The position numbers and the translations under genes were made by a program. Source: an uncultured Clostridia bacterium (lineage in GTDB: Bacteria; Bacillota; Clostridia; Lachnospirales; Anaerotignaceae). Taken from it: a stretch of 44,914 nucleotides of DNA. This document shows, piece by piece, positions 1-8,236 of this stretch. The stretch lies in contig CAJUNT010000020.1 of the NCBI GenBank assembly GCA_910587735.1, positions 1-44,914 on the forward strand, written 5' to 3'. Positions within the stretch are counted from its first letter, which is position 1. Each line of letters starts with the position of its first letter. The notes under the pieces are model-generated. The model was given only the letters and a program-made list of their open reading frames with translations. It had not been told where the DNA came from and did not search any database.

Positions 1-1
1 A

Positions 2-210
2 ATCGGTTCTACTGGTGTTACTGGTCCTGCTGGTATAGCTGGTGTTGCTGGTGCAACTGGTCCTACTGGTCCAATCGGTTCTACTGGTGCAACTGGTCCT
101 ACTGGTGCAACTGGTCCTACTGGTCCAATCGGTTCTACTGGTGCGACTGGTCCTGCTGGTGTTACTGGTCCTGCTGGTGCAACCGGTCCTACTGGTCCAA
201 CTGGTGTAAT
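2..210 (+). repeat. Tandem 9-nt/36-nt repeats encoding Gly-X-Thr triplets
   Basis: The DNA consists of near-identical ACTGGT-containing units. A longer unit encoding GSTGATGPTGPI recurs several times. Such arrays change copy number easily, so the true length of this protein may vary between strains or be mis-assembled. Confidence 0.85.
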
Positions 211-628
211 TGCAACGAATGTATTAAATGCTGTTAATGCACCAAGTCAAACACCTGCAACAGCAAATGCAGCATTAACATTTGCAACAAATCAAACTGC
301 AATCGGTACAGCAATAGAGCATACTGCTGGTACTGGAAATTTCATAATAAATGAAACAGGAATATATGCAATTCGTTATGATAGTATAACAAGTAACGCA
401 GTTGGTTCTACATTGCCAGTAATTGCTACACTTTCATTAGCAAATGGTGAAATACCCATAATTGCAACAACATCTTCTGCTACCATTGTTGCAACAGGAG
501 ATAATGCAACATTATCTGGAAATACAATACTTTCTGTAGTAGCACCACCAGAAACTATTACATTAGTGGCTGGAAATACAAGTGCTGACTTTTCTAGCAC
601 AAGTATAAGCATTATAAAATTGGATTAA
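2..628 (+). CDS. Collagen-like (Gly-X-Y) surface protein, C-terminal part
   Basis: The reading frame is open from the left edge to a TAA at 626-628, so the start lies outside the window. The first ~70 residues are Gly-X-Y triplets rich in threonine and proline (GATGPTGPIGSTG type). About 138 non-repetitive residues follow, rich in Ala, Thr, Ile and Val, with alternating hydrophobic positions that suggest a beta-sandwich. This is the layout of BclA-like exosporium and surface glycoproteins of spore formers, where a collagen stalk carries a C-terminal trimerising head. The Thr-rich triplets are typical O-glycosylation sites in that family. Surface or exosporium location is inferred; no anchor or sorting motif is visible in this part. 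The neighbouring spoIIID is consistent with, but does not prove, a sporulation link. Confidence 0.85.
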   Translation: MGSTGVTGPAGIAGVAGATGPTGPIGSTGATGPTGATGPTGPIGSTGATGPAGVTGPAGATGPTGPTGVIATNVLNAVNAPSQTPATANAALTFATNQTAIGTAIEHTAGTGNFIINETGIYAIRYDSITSNAVGSTLPVIATLSLANGEIPIIATTSSATIVATGDNATLSGNTILSVVAPPETITLVAGNTSADFSSTSISIIKLD

Positions 629-715
629 AGTATAAAAATAGTCAAGCAATCACCCATATAAATAAAATGCACTCAAATTCGTTAAAGACCTCCTATTAAA
701 ATAAATATGCATTAC

Positions 716-748
716 AAAAAGGCACAATAAAACTTGTGCCTTTTTATC
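716..748. terminator. Bidirectional rho-independent terminator
   Basis: A 12-bp inverted repeat (AAAAAGGCACAA / TTGTGCCTTTTT) with a short loop sits between the convergent collagen-like gene and spoIIID. The A-run on one side and T-run on the other let it serve both strands. Confidence 0.8.
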
Positions 749-817
749 AATATTTCATATTGCTTTGTATAAAAATAAATTATATTCTTGTTTTTTAATA
801 ATACTAAAAATCTATTT

Positions 818-1072
818 TTATTTTAATTTATGCAAATATTTTTCTTTTGTAGCTAAACCACCTCTGATATGTCTTTCCGCTTTATTGATTTCTAATACAC
901 GACGTACATCTTTTGCTAAATCAGGGTTAATTTTTTCTACTCTATCCGTAATATCTTTGTGTACTGTACTTTTACTAATACCAAATTTTTTCGCTGTTTC
1001 TCGTACAGTAGCATTAGAATGTATCATAAAATTTGCAATTTCAACAGCCCTTTCTTCTATATATGTTTTCAA
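818..1072 (-). CDS. spoIIID: Stage III sporulation transcriptional regulator SpoIIID
   Basis: An 84-residue DNA-binding protein that in spore formers activates or represses many sigma-E-dependent genes in the mother cell. The N-terminus (MKTYIEERAVEIANFMI) and the helix-turn-helix with TVRETAKKFGISKSTVHKD match the family closely, and the length is the usual one. A basic C-terminal tail (HIRGGLATKEKYLHKL) corresponds to the second DNA-contacting region. The start is a TTG codon about 10 bases after GAGGAG. It is the strongest evidence here that the organism makes endospores. It is convergent with the collagen-like gene, with a shared terminator between them. Confidence 0.95.
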   Translation of the reverse strand: MKTYIEERAVEIANFMIHSNATVRETAKKFGISKSTVHKDITDRVEKINPDLAKDVRRVLEINKAERHIRGGLATKEKYLHKLK

Positions 1073-1337
1073 GAATCAGCACTCCTCTATACTTTATCAT
1101 ATTTATGTATATGCTATACCACAACATAATATGAAAGCGGTATACAATGCTTTTTACAATTATCATTGAAAATAATAAAAAAATATGTTTTAATACAAAA
1201 GGTTAATCATTTATTATTTTATTCTGTTAGATTAATATGAATAGTAGAATTGTACAAAAAATAATTGTTTTTGTTTAATGACATAAAACAAAATCATATT
1301 ACCAACAGAATTCATTATTTTTAAGGAGGGAATGTTA
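1073..1337. other. Intergenic region between spoIIID and the C69 dipeptidase
   Basis: This is AT-rich, divergent promoter space. It holds the ribosome binding site of the dipeptidase (AAGGAGGG, 1323-1330). No confident promoter hexamer pair, riboswitch or short gene was recognised. Confidence 0.5.
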
Positions 1338-2819
1338 ATGAAAAAGAGAATAGGGGGACTATTGCTTACAGCATTGCTTGTTGTTTCAAGCAGTGTTTCT
1401 GCACTTGCTTGTACAGCTACTATTGTTGGCAAAAATATGTCTGAAGATGGTACAACATTTATAGCAAGAACAGAAGACATTGGAGGAGGACATACAAAAC
1501 GATATTTAGTACAACCTGCTGTGCAATATGCAAAAGGAGCAACTTTTTTAGACAGAAATACAGGATTTACTTATCCACAACCTGAAAATGCCTACAAATA
1601 TACTTATGTACCTGATGCTGATGTAGAAGGCGATGGTATTTATGGTGAAATAGGATTTAATGAATTTGGTGTATTTGTAGATGCCACTGTTTCTGCTCAG
1701 CCAAATGAATCCGCTGAAACAGCAGACCCTTTTGTTACCGACGGATTTAGAGAGGCAAATATTGTTTCTATATTATTGCCAAGGGTAAAAACTGCAAGAG
1801 AAGGTGTAGAACTACTTGCGTCTATTGTGGAGGAAAAAGGTTCTGCTGAAGGAAATATTCTCGTAATTGGTGACAGTAATGAAACATGGTATATTGAAAT
1901 TTATACTGGTCATAGATATGCTGCTATAAAAGTACCTGATGACGCTTGTATGCTATTTCCAAACTGTTTTATGTTGGGAGATGTAAATTTAGAAGATACA
2001 GAAAATGTAATTGCTTCCAAAGATTTGATTACATTTGCGCAACAAAATCAATTTTATAAAGAACATGAAGGAAAATTTCATGCTGCACTTTCTTATGCAG
2101 AAGAATTATCAGAAGGAAACAGACAAAGATTATGGGGAGGACAAAACTTTTTAGCTCCTAGTCAAAAAGTTTCTTATAATAAAAAAGTATTTGATTTATT
2201 TATCACACCAGATGAAAAGGTATCTTTAGAAGATATTATGGAATTACAAAAATATCGTTATGAAGGTACAGAACTAGATGCTAATTTACCAGAAAATGCA
2301 GATGTGCGTGAAATTGGTACAGAAAGGCAAGCTGAATGTCATATACTTCAAATAAAACCTGAATATCCTTCAGAATTAGGTGGCATTATGTGGCTTGCTA
2401 TGGGAAATGCAGAACATTCTGTATATCTTCCAACATATGGAAATATTACAAATACACACCCGGCATATCAAAATACTTCATTAAATTATAGTCCAGATTC
2501 TGCATATTGGGTATTTCGTAGTGTTGCTACATTGGCAGAATTAAACAGAGAAAAATTTGGTGCTTCTGTTAGAGAATACTGGACAGAATATCAAAATGAA
2601 TTGATAGCAAATCAAAAAGAAATAGACAAAAAAGTATTAGAATTATATGCACAAGACCCTCAAAAGGCAGCAGAATATACTACAAAACAAGGTATTGATA
2701 TAGCAGATACTGCTATTAAAAATGCAAAAATATTATATGAAGAATTAATGACATATGTTGCAACAGAAGGTGGTAGACCAAATAAACAACCATTTATACC
2801 TTCTATTGCCCAAAATTAA
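1338..2819 (+). CDS. Secreted C69 family dipeptidase
   Basis: A 493-residue Ntn-type peptidase. An N-terminal signal peptide (MKKRIGGLLLTALLVV...SALA) precedes Cys25 in CTATIVGKNMSEDGTTFIARTED. In family C69 (PepD-type dipeptidases) such a Cys becomes the N-terminal nucleophile after processing. Signal-peptide cleavage at ALA|C would itself expose the active residue. The conserved NWYIEIYTG-like strand and the 'ARTED' loop are present. The ATG at 1338 is chosen because GGAGGG lies 7 bases before it; the ATG at 1332 is only 1 base from that site. The expected role is hydrolysis of peptides at the cell surface for nutrition or wall turnover. It is monocistronic, ending at the 2853-2895 terminator. 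Confidence 0.85.
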   Translation: MKKRIGGLLLTALLVVSSSVSALACTATIVGKNMSEDGTTFIARTEDIGGGHTKRYLVQPAVQYAKGATFLDRNTGFTYPQPENAYKYTYVPDADVEGDGIYGEIGFNEFGVFVDATVSAQPNESAETADPFVTDGFREANIVSILLPRVKTAREGVELLASIVEEKGSAEGNILVIGDSNETWYIEIYTGHRYAAIKVPDDACMLFPNCFMLGDVNLEDTENVIASKDLITFAQQNQFYKEHEGKFHAALSYAEELSEGNRQRLWGGQNFLAPSQKVSYNKKVFDLFITPDEKVSLEDIMELQKYRYEGTELDANLPENADVREIGTERQAECHILQIKPEYPSELGGIMWLAMGNAEHSVYLPTYGNITNTHPAYQNTSLNYSPDSAYWVFRSVATLAELNREKFGASVREYWTEYQNELIANQKEIDKKVLELYAQDPQKAAEYTTKQGIDIADTAIKNAKILYEELMTYVATEGGRPNKQPFIPSIAQN

Positions 2820-2852
2820 AATAAATAAAGAATTTTCATTTAAGTATATTTA

Positions 2853-2895
2853 AACTGGGAAAACTTTTTTCAACTATAAAAAAGTTTTCCCAGTT
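2853..2895. terminator. Bidirectional terminator, 18-bp stem
   Basis: A perfect inverted repeat at 2853-2870 and 2878-2895 (AACTGGGAAAACTTTTTT and its complement) with a 7-base loop lies between the convergent dipeptidase and glycosidase genes. Confidence 0.88.
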
Positions 2896-2909
2896 AATTT
2901 TTTATATAT

Positions 2910-4517
2910 TCATTTTGAAGTAATGTTCACCATACCATCTGCACTTTTTACAATATTATACTCTTTTATATTAGAAAATCCATTTTCTCCCTTTATTTCT
3001 ACTTTTAAGCTGTGTGTTCCTACGCTTAAAGAATCAGAAGAAATACTACAAGGAAATGGTATTGTTTTTGGAGAGGCAATATTTTTGCCATCTAAATAAT
3101 AGTTTGTCCATGCAATAATATTCCCTGGTAATACGCAATAAGTATACAAATTGATTTCTGCTAAATTATCTTTGTAACTTCCTGCTTTTACATAAGCATA
3201 TTCTGCTTTATCATTTGAAATAAATGCTTTATTGTTTTCACCAGAAGTAATATATTGCTGTTTTACTGTAGCATTATGATTTAAAGCATAGTCATATTTT
3301 GAATCATTCATATCTTGGTCAAAATAAATGATACCTTTTACTTGAGGATATACCATATTGACATAAGTATAAAGTATATTCATTCTGTTTTTTGCAAAAT
3401 CTGTTAAATTTTCGCCTCCTTTTATAGTATGTCCTGAAGCACCTTCTGTAATGATAATAGGCTTTTTATGTCCATATAATGTTACTATTTCTTTTAATTT
3501 TGCAATAGGATTAGAATATGCTCCATTACCATAAAACATTTCGCTAAAATCTTCATTTGCTTTTGGGTTGTTTGCATTTTGATATTTATTAGTATAAAGA
3601 GAAACTCCAACCCAATCTACATAAGCATCACCTGGATAATAGCGTTGTATATCTGTATTCCAGTTTGAAATATCATTTGGTGAAAATACGAGTGCTACAT
3701 TTGGTGCGGTATTTCTTGCAATATTTGCAATTTTAATATATGCTTGCTGAAATGTTTGAGGGTCAGCAATATTTGTCCAGACATTCATTTCTCCGCCAAT
3801 TCTTAGCAATACAGGACTTTTTAATGTAGATAAATATTCCATAGTACTCTTTAAATATGCATCAGAAGAAGATTGCAATACACTATTTAATGTGGCATTT
3901 TCATTAGGCATATTGAATGCAATATGTATCATACGTTTTCCATCATCATATGGTCTAATCAAATAATCATAATCTTTTATATTTTCTTGCAAACATTCCA
4001 CATAAAAACTCATTGCACTTTCTGTTGCAATCGGTTCATCCGATACTTGAGAATGTACTCTGCCCCAATATGTACCACTTTTTGGTTCATTTTTCATGCC
4101 ATAATAAGGTGTTTTTGATGTATCTTTCGTTAAAGCATATACTTCAACCATAGGGTCTATTTTTTCTATTCTTTTTGTACCAATTTTTACTGCATCTGCA
4201 AAATGAAGATATTCCCCATATTTCACATATTCCTTTAGACATTCTATTGCTTTATTATATTGTCCCATACTCTCATACACAGGATATAATGCCTCATAAG
4301 CAATAAATAATATTCCTGCTTTATCATTATCCACAGGCAAATCTTTAAAAATATCAATAATTGCATTTGATGTGCTTAATATTTCCTGTTTATTATTTGA
4401 TGCTACTGCATTTTGAAATGGTACTTGATATTGCCAATATGATTGTGGTATCTGTGCATAAACTGGTATACTTGCAAGCATAGAAAATGCAAGTACAAAA
4501 GTTATCCCCTTTTTCAT
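2910..4517 (-). CDS. Secreted GH26-like glycoside hydrolase with helical N-terminal domain and Ig-like C-terminus
   Basis: A 535-residue exported protein with a signal peptide ending around PVYA at residue 21. Residues ~25-120 are helical and TPR-like. Residues ~140-420 form a TIM-barrel-like domain. LLRIGGEMNVW places Glu243 as the likely acid/base and IIITEGASG places Glu358 as the likely nucleophile, the pattern of clan GH-A enzymes and closest to GH26 (beta-mannanase type). The last ~100 residues are beta-rich, resembling an Ig-like or carbohydrate-binding domain. The substrate cannot be told from sequence; mannan or another beta-glycan is plausible by family. It is monocistronic, with GGGG before the ATG at 4517. 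Confidence 0.72.
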   Translation of the reverse strand: MKKGITFVLAFSMLASIPVYAQIPQSYWQYQVPFQNAVASNNKQEILSTSNAIIDIFKDLPVDNDKAGILFIAYEALYPVYESMGQYNKAIECLKEYVKYGEYLHFADAVKIGTKRIEKIDPMVEVYALTKDTSKTPYYGMKNEPKSGTYWGRVHSQVSDEPIATESAMSFYVECLQENIKDYDYLIRPYDDGKRMIHIAFNMPNENATLNSVLQSSSDAYLKSTMEYLSTLKSPVLLRIGGEMNVWTNIADPQTFQQAYIKIANIARNTAPNVALVFSPNDISNWNTDIQRYYPGDAYVDWVGVSLYTNKYQNANNPKANEDFSEMFYGNGAYSNPIAKLKEIVTLYGHKKPIIITEGASGHTIKGGENLTDFAKNRMNILYTYVNMVYPQVKGIIYFDQDMNDSKYDYALNHNATVKQQYITSGENNKAFISNDKAEYAYVKAGSYKDNLAEINLYTYCVLPGNIIAWTNYYLDGKNIASPKTIPFPCSISSDSLSVGTHSLKVEIKGENGFSNIKEYNIVKSADGMVNITSK

Positions 4518-4647
4518 TATTTTATTGTCCCCCTTTAATATTGAAAAATATTTACAGCATATTACTATATTATCATAAAATAAAGAAATATCAATGTAAT
4601 TTTTATACTATATTTTGTGATTTTTTTTATCATTTCATATTAAACAA

Positions 4648-5640
4648 CTATTTTCTTTTTTGCAGTCTATTATCCTCACGAAAAAATTTTACTTTAGGAT
4701 TTCCTTCTGCACGATAAATTTTATGTTCTGTCAAATCATATATAGATGACCATATAGTATCTATCCCTTCACTTTTATCATACTGACATAAAAAGCCTTT
4801 TTTCCCTGAAAGTAAATCTATAACAAATTGCAATGAAATATCATAATTATTTTCAAAAGCATATGATAATGTTTCATATCTTTTACGAGAATAACAATCA
4901 TCTTCTCCATGATACTGATAAACTTTCATAGTATCAGAGATAAAATGATTTGTTGCAAAAACAACATTTTTGTTCTGTTGTGGTATTATCACATTTACTT
5001 TTTGACAATTACATTCTACAAGTGCAATATCTCCAGTTTTATCAGCTAATATAATTGTTTGCGCAGAGGCAATAGGAAACTCTTGTAATACTTTTATAGC
5101 TTGCTGTGTTGTTTTACATTTTTCCAAAATATATCTTACAAGTATACCAGCATTCAGACCTGGCATAATTTGAGTAGGATATATAAATGTTAAAGCTGCT
5201 GCAAGCCCATGTTCATTCATACCATCTTCTATTTCTGTCCATGCAGTAGTATTGCCAACAAAGCGATACCCTCCTTCTATACTATAATAAGGACTATCGC
5301 ATAATTTTTTTACAAATGTTAAAAAATCACTGTTTTTAGCTAATATTGTTTTACCATTACTGCAAAAAGCAAAACTTGAACACCTATTTTGAGGTACAAA
5401 ACAATACATAGTAAACAAAAATTCTGCAACCGTTTCCCATTGCATATGCAATCCCTCAGATATACCTTTTATTTCCTTTAATATTTCAGCATAATATTTT
5501 TGATATAATGGTATACATTTTTGAGTAAATGCTGTTTTTTCAGCACTCCTTTCAAAATGTGACAATGGATTCACTGTAAACATACTGCCATAACGTAAAC
5601 CTGCTTGATAATGACTCTTTTTCCATACTGAATGATACAT
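4648..5640 (-). CDS. C45-type Ntn hydrolase / acyl-CoA:6-aminopenicillanate acyltransferase-like protein
   Basis: A 330-residue protein with the linear-amide C-N hydrolase fold. NRCSSFAF puts the candidate nucleophile at Cys87, followed by KTILAKNSDF, and later by the ATNHF motif of C45/AAT homologues. In this family the Cys is exposed by autoproteolysis between two chains; the ~86-residue segment before it matches that. No signal peptide is seen, so it is probably cytoplasmic. The likely reaction is hydrolysis of an amide, such as an N-acylated amino acid or a beta-lactam-like side chain; the substrate is unknown. The start at 5640 is chosen because AAGGAGG lies 9 bases upstream; an in-frame upstream ATG at 5688 lacks such a site. 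Confidence 0.78.
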   Translation of the reverse strand: MYHSVWKKSHYQAGLRYGSMFTVNPLSHFERSAEKTAFTQKCIPLYQKYYAEILKEIKGISEGLHMQWETVAEFLFTMYCFVPQNRCSSFAFCSNGKTILAKNSDFLTFVKKLCDSPYYSIEGGYRFVGNTTAWTEIEDGMNEHGLAAALTFIYPTQIMPGLNAGILVRYILEKCKTTQQAIKVLQEFPIASAQTIILADKTGDIALVECNCQKVNVIIPQQNKNVVFATNHFISDTMKVYQYHGEDDCYSRKRYETLSYAFENNYDISLQFVIDLLSGKKGFLCQYDKSEGIDTIWSSIYDLTEHKIYRAEGNPKVKFFREDNRLQKRK

Positions 5641-5778
5641 AATATATTTCCTCCTTAATTTTAATGTATTATTTTCATATTGTTTCAAAAGCTATGCGAT
5701 TAAAAATTTTTTGTCAAGTAGTTTTTTCAAAAAATATTCATAATGATCACCAATATTTTTAATGTTTCATATTTATTA

Positions 5779-5807
5779 TTGACAGCACTTTTTAGCAGTG
5801 TTATAAT
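5779..5807 (+). promoter_or_regulatory. Consensus sigma-A promoter of the trp operon
   Basis: TTGACA at 5779-5784 and TATAAT at 5802-5807 are separated by exactly 17 bases. Both hexamers are perfect consensus. Transcription should start near 5814, immediately upstream of the T-box leader. Confidence 0.9.
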
Positions 5808-5824
5808 ATGACTCAAATAAATAT

Positions 5825-6102
5825 AGAAAAACTGTTGATACGGAGATAAAAACAAAATATGCACTTACAGAGAGTTTGGGATGCTGAAAGCCAAATAGTA
5901 TGCAGCTTGTTAAATGGACCGTTGAGGGTGCAGTCAAAAACAGTGTATACTGTTGAGTATTCTGTAACGTAAGACATACGTTAGTTGTCGGAAATATTAT
6001 TGTATTTCGCAGAGTGTGCAGTTTTATCTACTGTAAAACAAGGTGGTACCACGGGAAATTAACCCGCCCTTGACAATATTTATTGTCATGGGCGTTTTTT
6101 TA
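5825..6102 (+). promoter_or_regulatory. T-box leader, tryptophan specifier
   Basis: The leader carries the Stem I AGAGAG motif (near 5869) and a specifier loop reading AAA-TGG-ACC, with TGG (Trp) at 5915-5917. The conserved T-box sequence TGGTACCACGG is at 6044-6054. The terminator competing with the antiterminator follows directly. Uncharged tRNA-Trp should bind and allow readthrough into trpCBA. The specifier agrees with the downstream genes. Confidence 0.93.
6065..6102 (+). terminator. T-box attenuator terminator (trp)
   Basis: The stem CGCCC..TGACAAT with ATTGTCA..GGGCG (6065-6094) is followed by a run of T. Its 5' side overlaps the T-box antiterminator, as expected for tRNA-controlled attenuation. 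Confidence 0.9.
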
Positions 6103-6194
6103 TTTTCAATAATTTATATTAAATGAATAACTTTTTACAAGTGAAAAAATATAGTTTTTTAAACTATACTAAAATATATTAAGAGGTGATATAT

Positions 6195-6980
6195 ATGGAA
6201 AATATATTAGAAGTTATTGTAAAAGCAACAAGAACAAGAATTACAGAGGCGCAAAGAGTTCACCCTCTTGCAGAATTAAAACAAAAAGCACAAGCAATGG
6301 ACGCAAACACAGGATTTCCATTTTACAAAGCATTACAATCAAAAGATGTGTCATTTATTTGTGAAGTAAAAAGAGCATCTCCTTCCAAAGGTGTCATTGC
6401 AGAAGAATTTGATTATTTAGATATTGCAAAACAATATGAAAAAGCTGGTGCAAATGCTATATCTTGCTTAACAGAACCTTATTATTTTTTGGGCAAAGAT
6501 GAATATTTAAAACAAATTGCTGAAAATGTTTCTATACCTGTATTAAGAAAAGATTTTACTGTTTCAGAATATATGATTTATGAATCAAAATTATTAGGCG
6601 CATCTGCTATATTATTAATCTGCTCCATATTAAAAGAAGGACAGCTTGAGGAATATTTAGAATTAGCACATAGCTTAGGACTTTCTGCATTAGTAGAAGC
6701 ACGCACAGAAGAAGAAGTAAAAAAGGCAGTAGATGTAGGAGCAAAAATAATAGGCATCAATAACAGAGATTTAGAATCTTTTCATATTGACATGAATCAA
6801 AGTCAAAAATTAAGAAATATCGTACCAGAAAGCTGTATATTTGTTTCTGAAAGCGGTATACAAACACCAGAAGATGTTATTCAATTAAAAGAAATCGGTA
6901 CAAATGCAGTATTAGTAGGAGAAACACTCATGAGAGCAGAAAACAAAGCACAAACATTAAAAATGCTCCGTGGATATTAA
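6195..6980 (+). CDS. trpC: Indole-3-glycerol-phosphate synthase
   Basis: A 261-residue TIM barrel converting CdRP to indole-3-glycerol phosphate in tryptophan synthesis. All catalytic motifs are intact: FICEVKRASPSKG (Glu and Lys plus phosphate loop), VLRKDFTV (Lys), ALVEARTEEE (Glu), IIGINNRDL (Asn), FVSESGI (Ser) and the C-terminal NAVLVGETLM phosphate-binding segment. The ATG at 6195 is preferred over an upstream in-frame GTG (6186) because AGAGGTGAT sits at proper distance before it. It is the first gene after the Trp T-box. It is not fused to TrpF, and no trpF lies between it and trpB. Confidence 0.96.
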   Translation: MENILEVIVKATRTRITEAQRVHPLAELKQKAQAMDANTGFPFYKALQSKDVSFICEVKRASPSKGVIAEEFDYLDIAKQYEKAGANAISCLTEPYYFLGKDEYLKQIAENVSIPVLRKDFTVSEYMIYESKLLGASAILLICSILKEGQLEEYLELAHSLGLSALVEARTEEEVKKAVDVGAKIIGINNRDLESFHIDMNQSQKLRNIVPESCIFVSESGIQTPEDVIQLKEIGTNAVLVGETLMRAENKAQTLKMLRGY

Positions 6981-7051
6981 AAAATACATATCATAAGTAT
7001 TTTATTTATACTGTTAAAACAATGAAACATATTAAGAAGGAGAGAAAAACA

Positions 7052-8236
7052 ATGTCTAAGGGACGCTTTGGTGTGCATGGTGGTCAGTATATCACTGAAA
7101 CACTTATGAACGCTATTATAGAATTAGAGGAGGCTTATAATCATTATAAAAATGATACACAATTTCAAAAAGAATTATCAGAATTGTTTCAAAATTATAC
7201 TGGCAGACCTTCCCGTTTATATTATGCAGAACATCTTACAAAAAAACTGGGCGGAGCAAAAATATATTTAAAAAGAGAAGACTTAAATCATACAGGTTCT
7301 CATAAAATCAATAATGTATTAGGACAAACACTTTTGGCAAAAAAAATGGGTAAAACACGCATTATTGCAGAAACAGGTGCAGGACAACATGGTGTTGCCA
7401 CAGCGACAGCAGCCGCTCTTATGGGTATGGAATGTGAAGTATTTATGGGTAAAGAAGATACAGAGCGTCAAGCATTAAATGTATATAAAATGCGTCTTTT
7501 AGGTGCAAAAGTACACCCTGTTACATCTGGTACAGCAACATTAAAAGATGCTGTTTCAGAGACAATGAGAGAATGGGCAAACCGCATTGATGATACTTAT
7601 TATGTATTAGGTTCTGTTATGGGTCCTCATCCTTTTCCTACTATTGTAAGAGATTTTCAGTCCGTGATTTCAAAAGAAATTAAACAGCAAATGCTTGAAA
7701 AAGAAAATAGACTACCTGATGTTGTATTAGCTTGTGTAGGCGGTGGCTCTAATGCTATGGGTGCTTTTTATCATTTTATAGAAGATACATCTGTAAAATT
7801 AATAGGCTGTGAAGCGGCAGGTAAAGGCGTTCATACTGCCGAAACAGCTGCAACAATCGCAACAGGTAGGCTTGGTATATTTCATGGTATGAAATCTTAT
7901 TTCTGTCAAGATAATTATGGTCAAATTGCTCCTGTATATTCTATATCTGCTGGATTGGATTACCCTGGCATTGGTCCAGAACACGCTTGGCTATATGATA
8001 CAGGTAGAGCAGAATATGTGCCTATTACAGATGAAGAAGCAGTAGAAGCATTTGAATATCTATCTTGTGTAGAGGGCATTATTCCTGCTTTAGAAAGTGC
8101 TCATGCTGTTGCTCATGCTATGAAAATTGCACCAAATATGGATAAAAACAAAATTATTGTAATCAATCTTTCTGGACGTGGAGATAAAGATTGTGTATCT
8201 GTTGCAAAATATAGGGGGGAAAATATTAATGAGTAA
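7052..8236 (+). CDS. trpB: Tryptophan synthase beta chain
   Basis: A 394-residue PLP enzyme joining indole and serine. The PLP lysine lies in LNHTGSHKINNVLGQ, the catalytic Glu in AETGAGQHGVA, the phosphate loop in GGGSNAMG, and the ring-nitrogen Ser in NLSGRGDKD. It is the standard TrpB1 type that normally works with TrpA. Start at 7052 after AAGGAGAG; an upstream in-frame ATG at 7022 would add 10 residues that do not look like the family. The stop overlaps the trpA start by 8 bases, giving translational coupling. Confidence 0.97.
   Translation: MSKGRFGVHGGQYITETLMNAIIELEEAYNHYKNDTQFQKELSELFQNYTGRPSRLYYAEHLTKKLGGAKIYLKREDLNHTGSHKINNVLGQTLLAKKMGKTRIIAETGAGQHGVATATAAALMGMECEVFMGKEDTERQALNVYKMRLLGAKVHPVTSGTATLKDAVSETMREWANRIDDTYYVLGSVMGPHPFPTIVRDFQSVISKEIKQQMLEKENRLPDVVLACVGGGSNAMGAFYHFIEDTSVKLIGCEAAGKGVHTAETAATIATGRLGIFHGMKSYFCQDNYGQIAPVYSISAGLDYPGIGPEHAWLYDTGRAEYVPITDEEAVEAFEYLSCVEGIIPALESAHAVAHAMKIAPNMDKNKIIVINLSGRGDKDCVSVAKYRGENINE

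Noticed and set aside
2..210. Regular spaced repeats that could suggest a CRISPR array
   Set aside because: The repeats are in frame, encode Gly-X-Thr triplets and have no unique spacers.
716..730. 14-base match AAAGGCACAATAAA also found at 44862-44875
   Set aside because: The first copy is part of a terminator and the second has no matching partner arm nearby. The match is short enough to be chance in AT-rich DNA.
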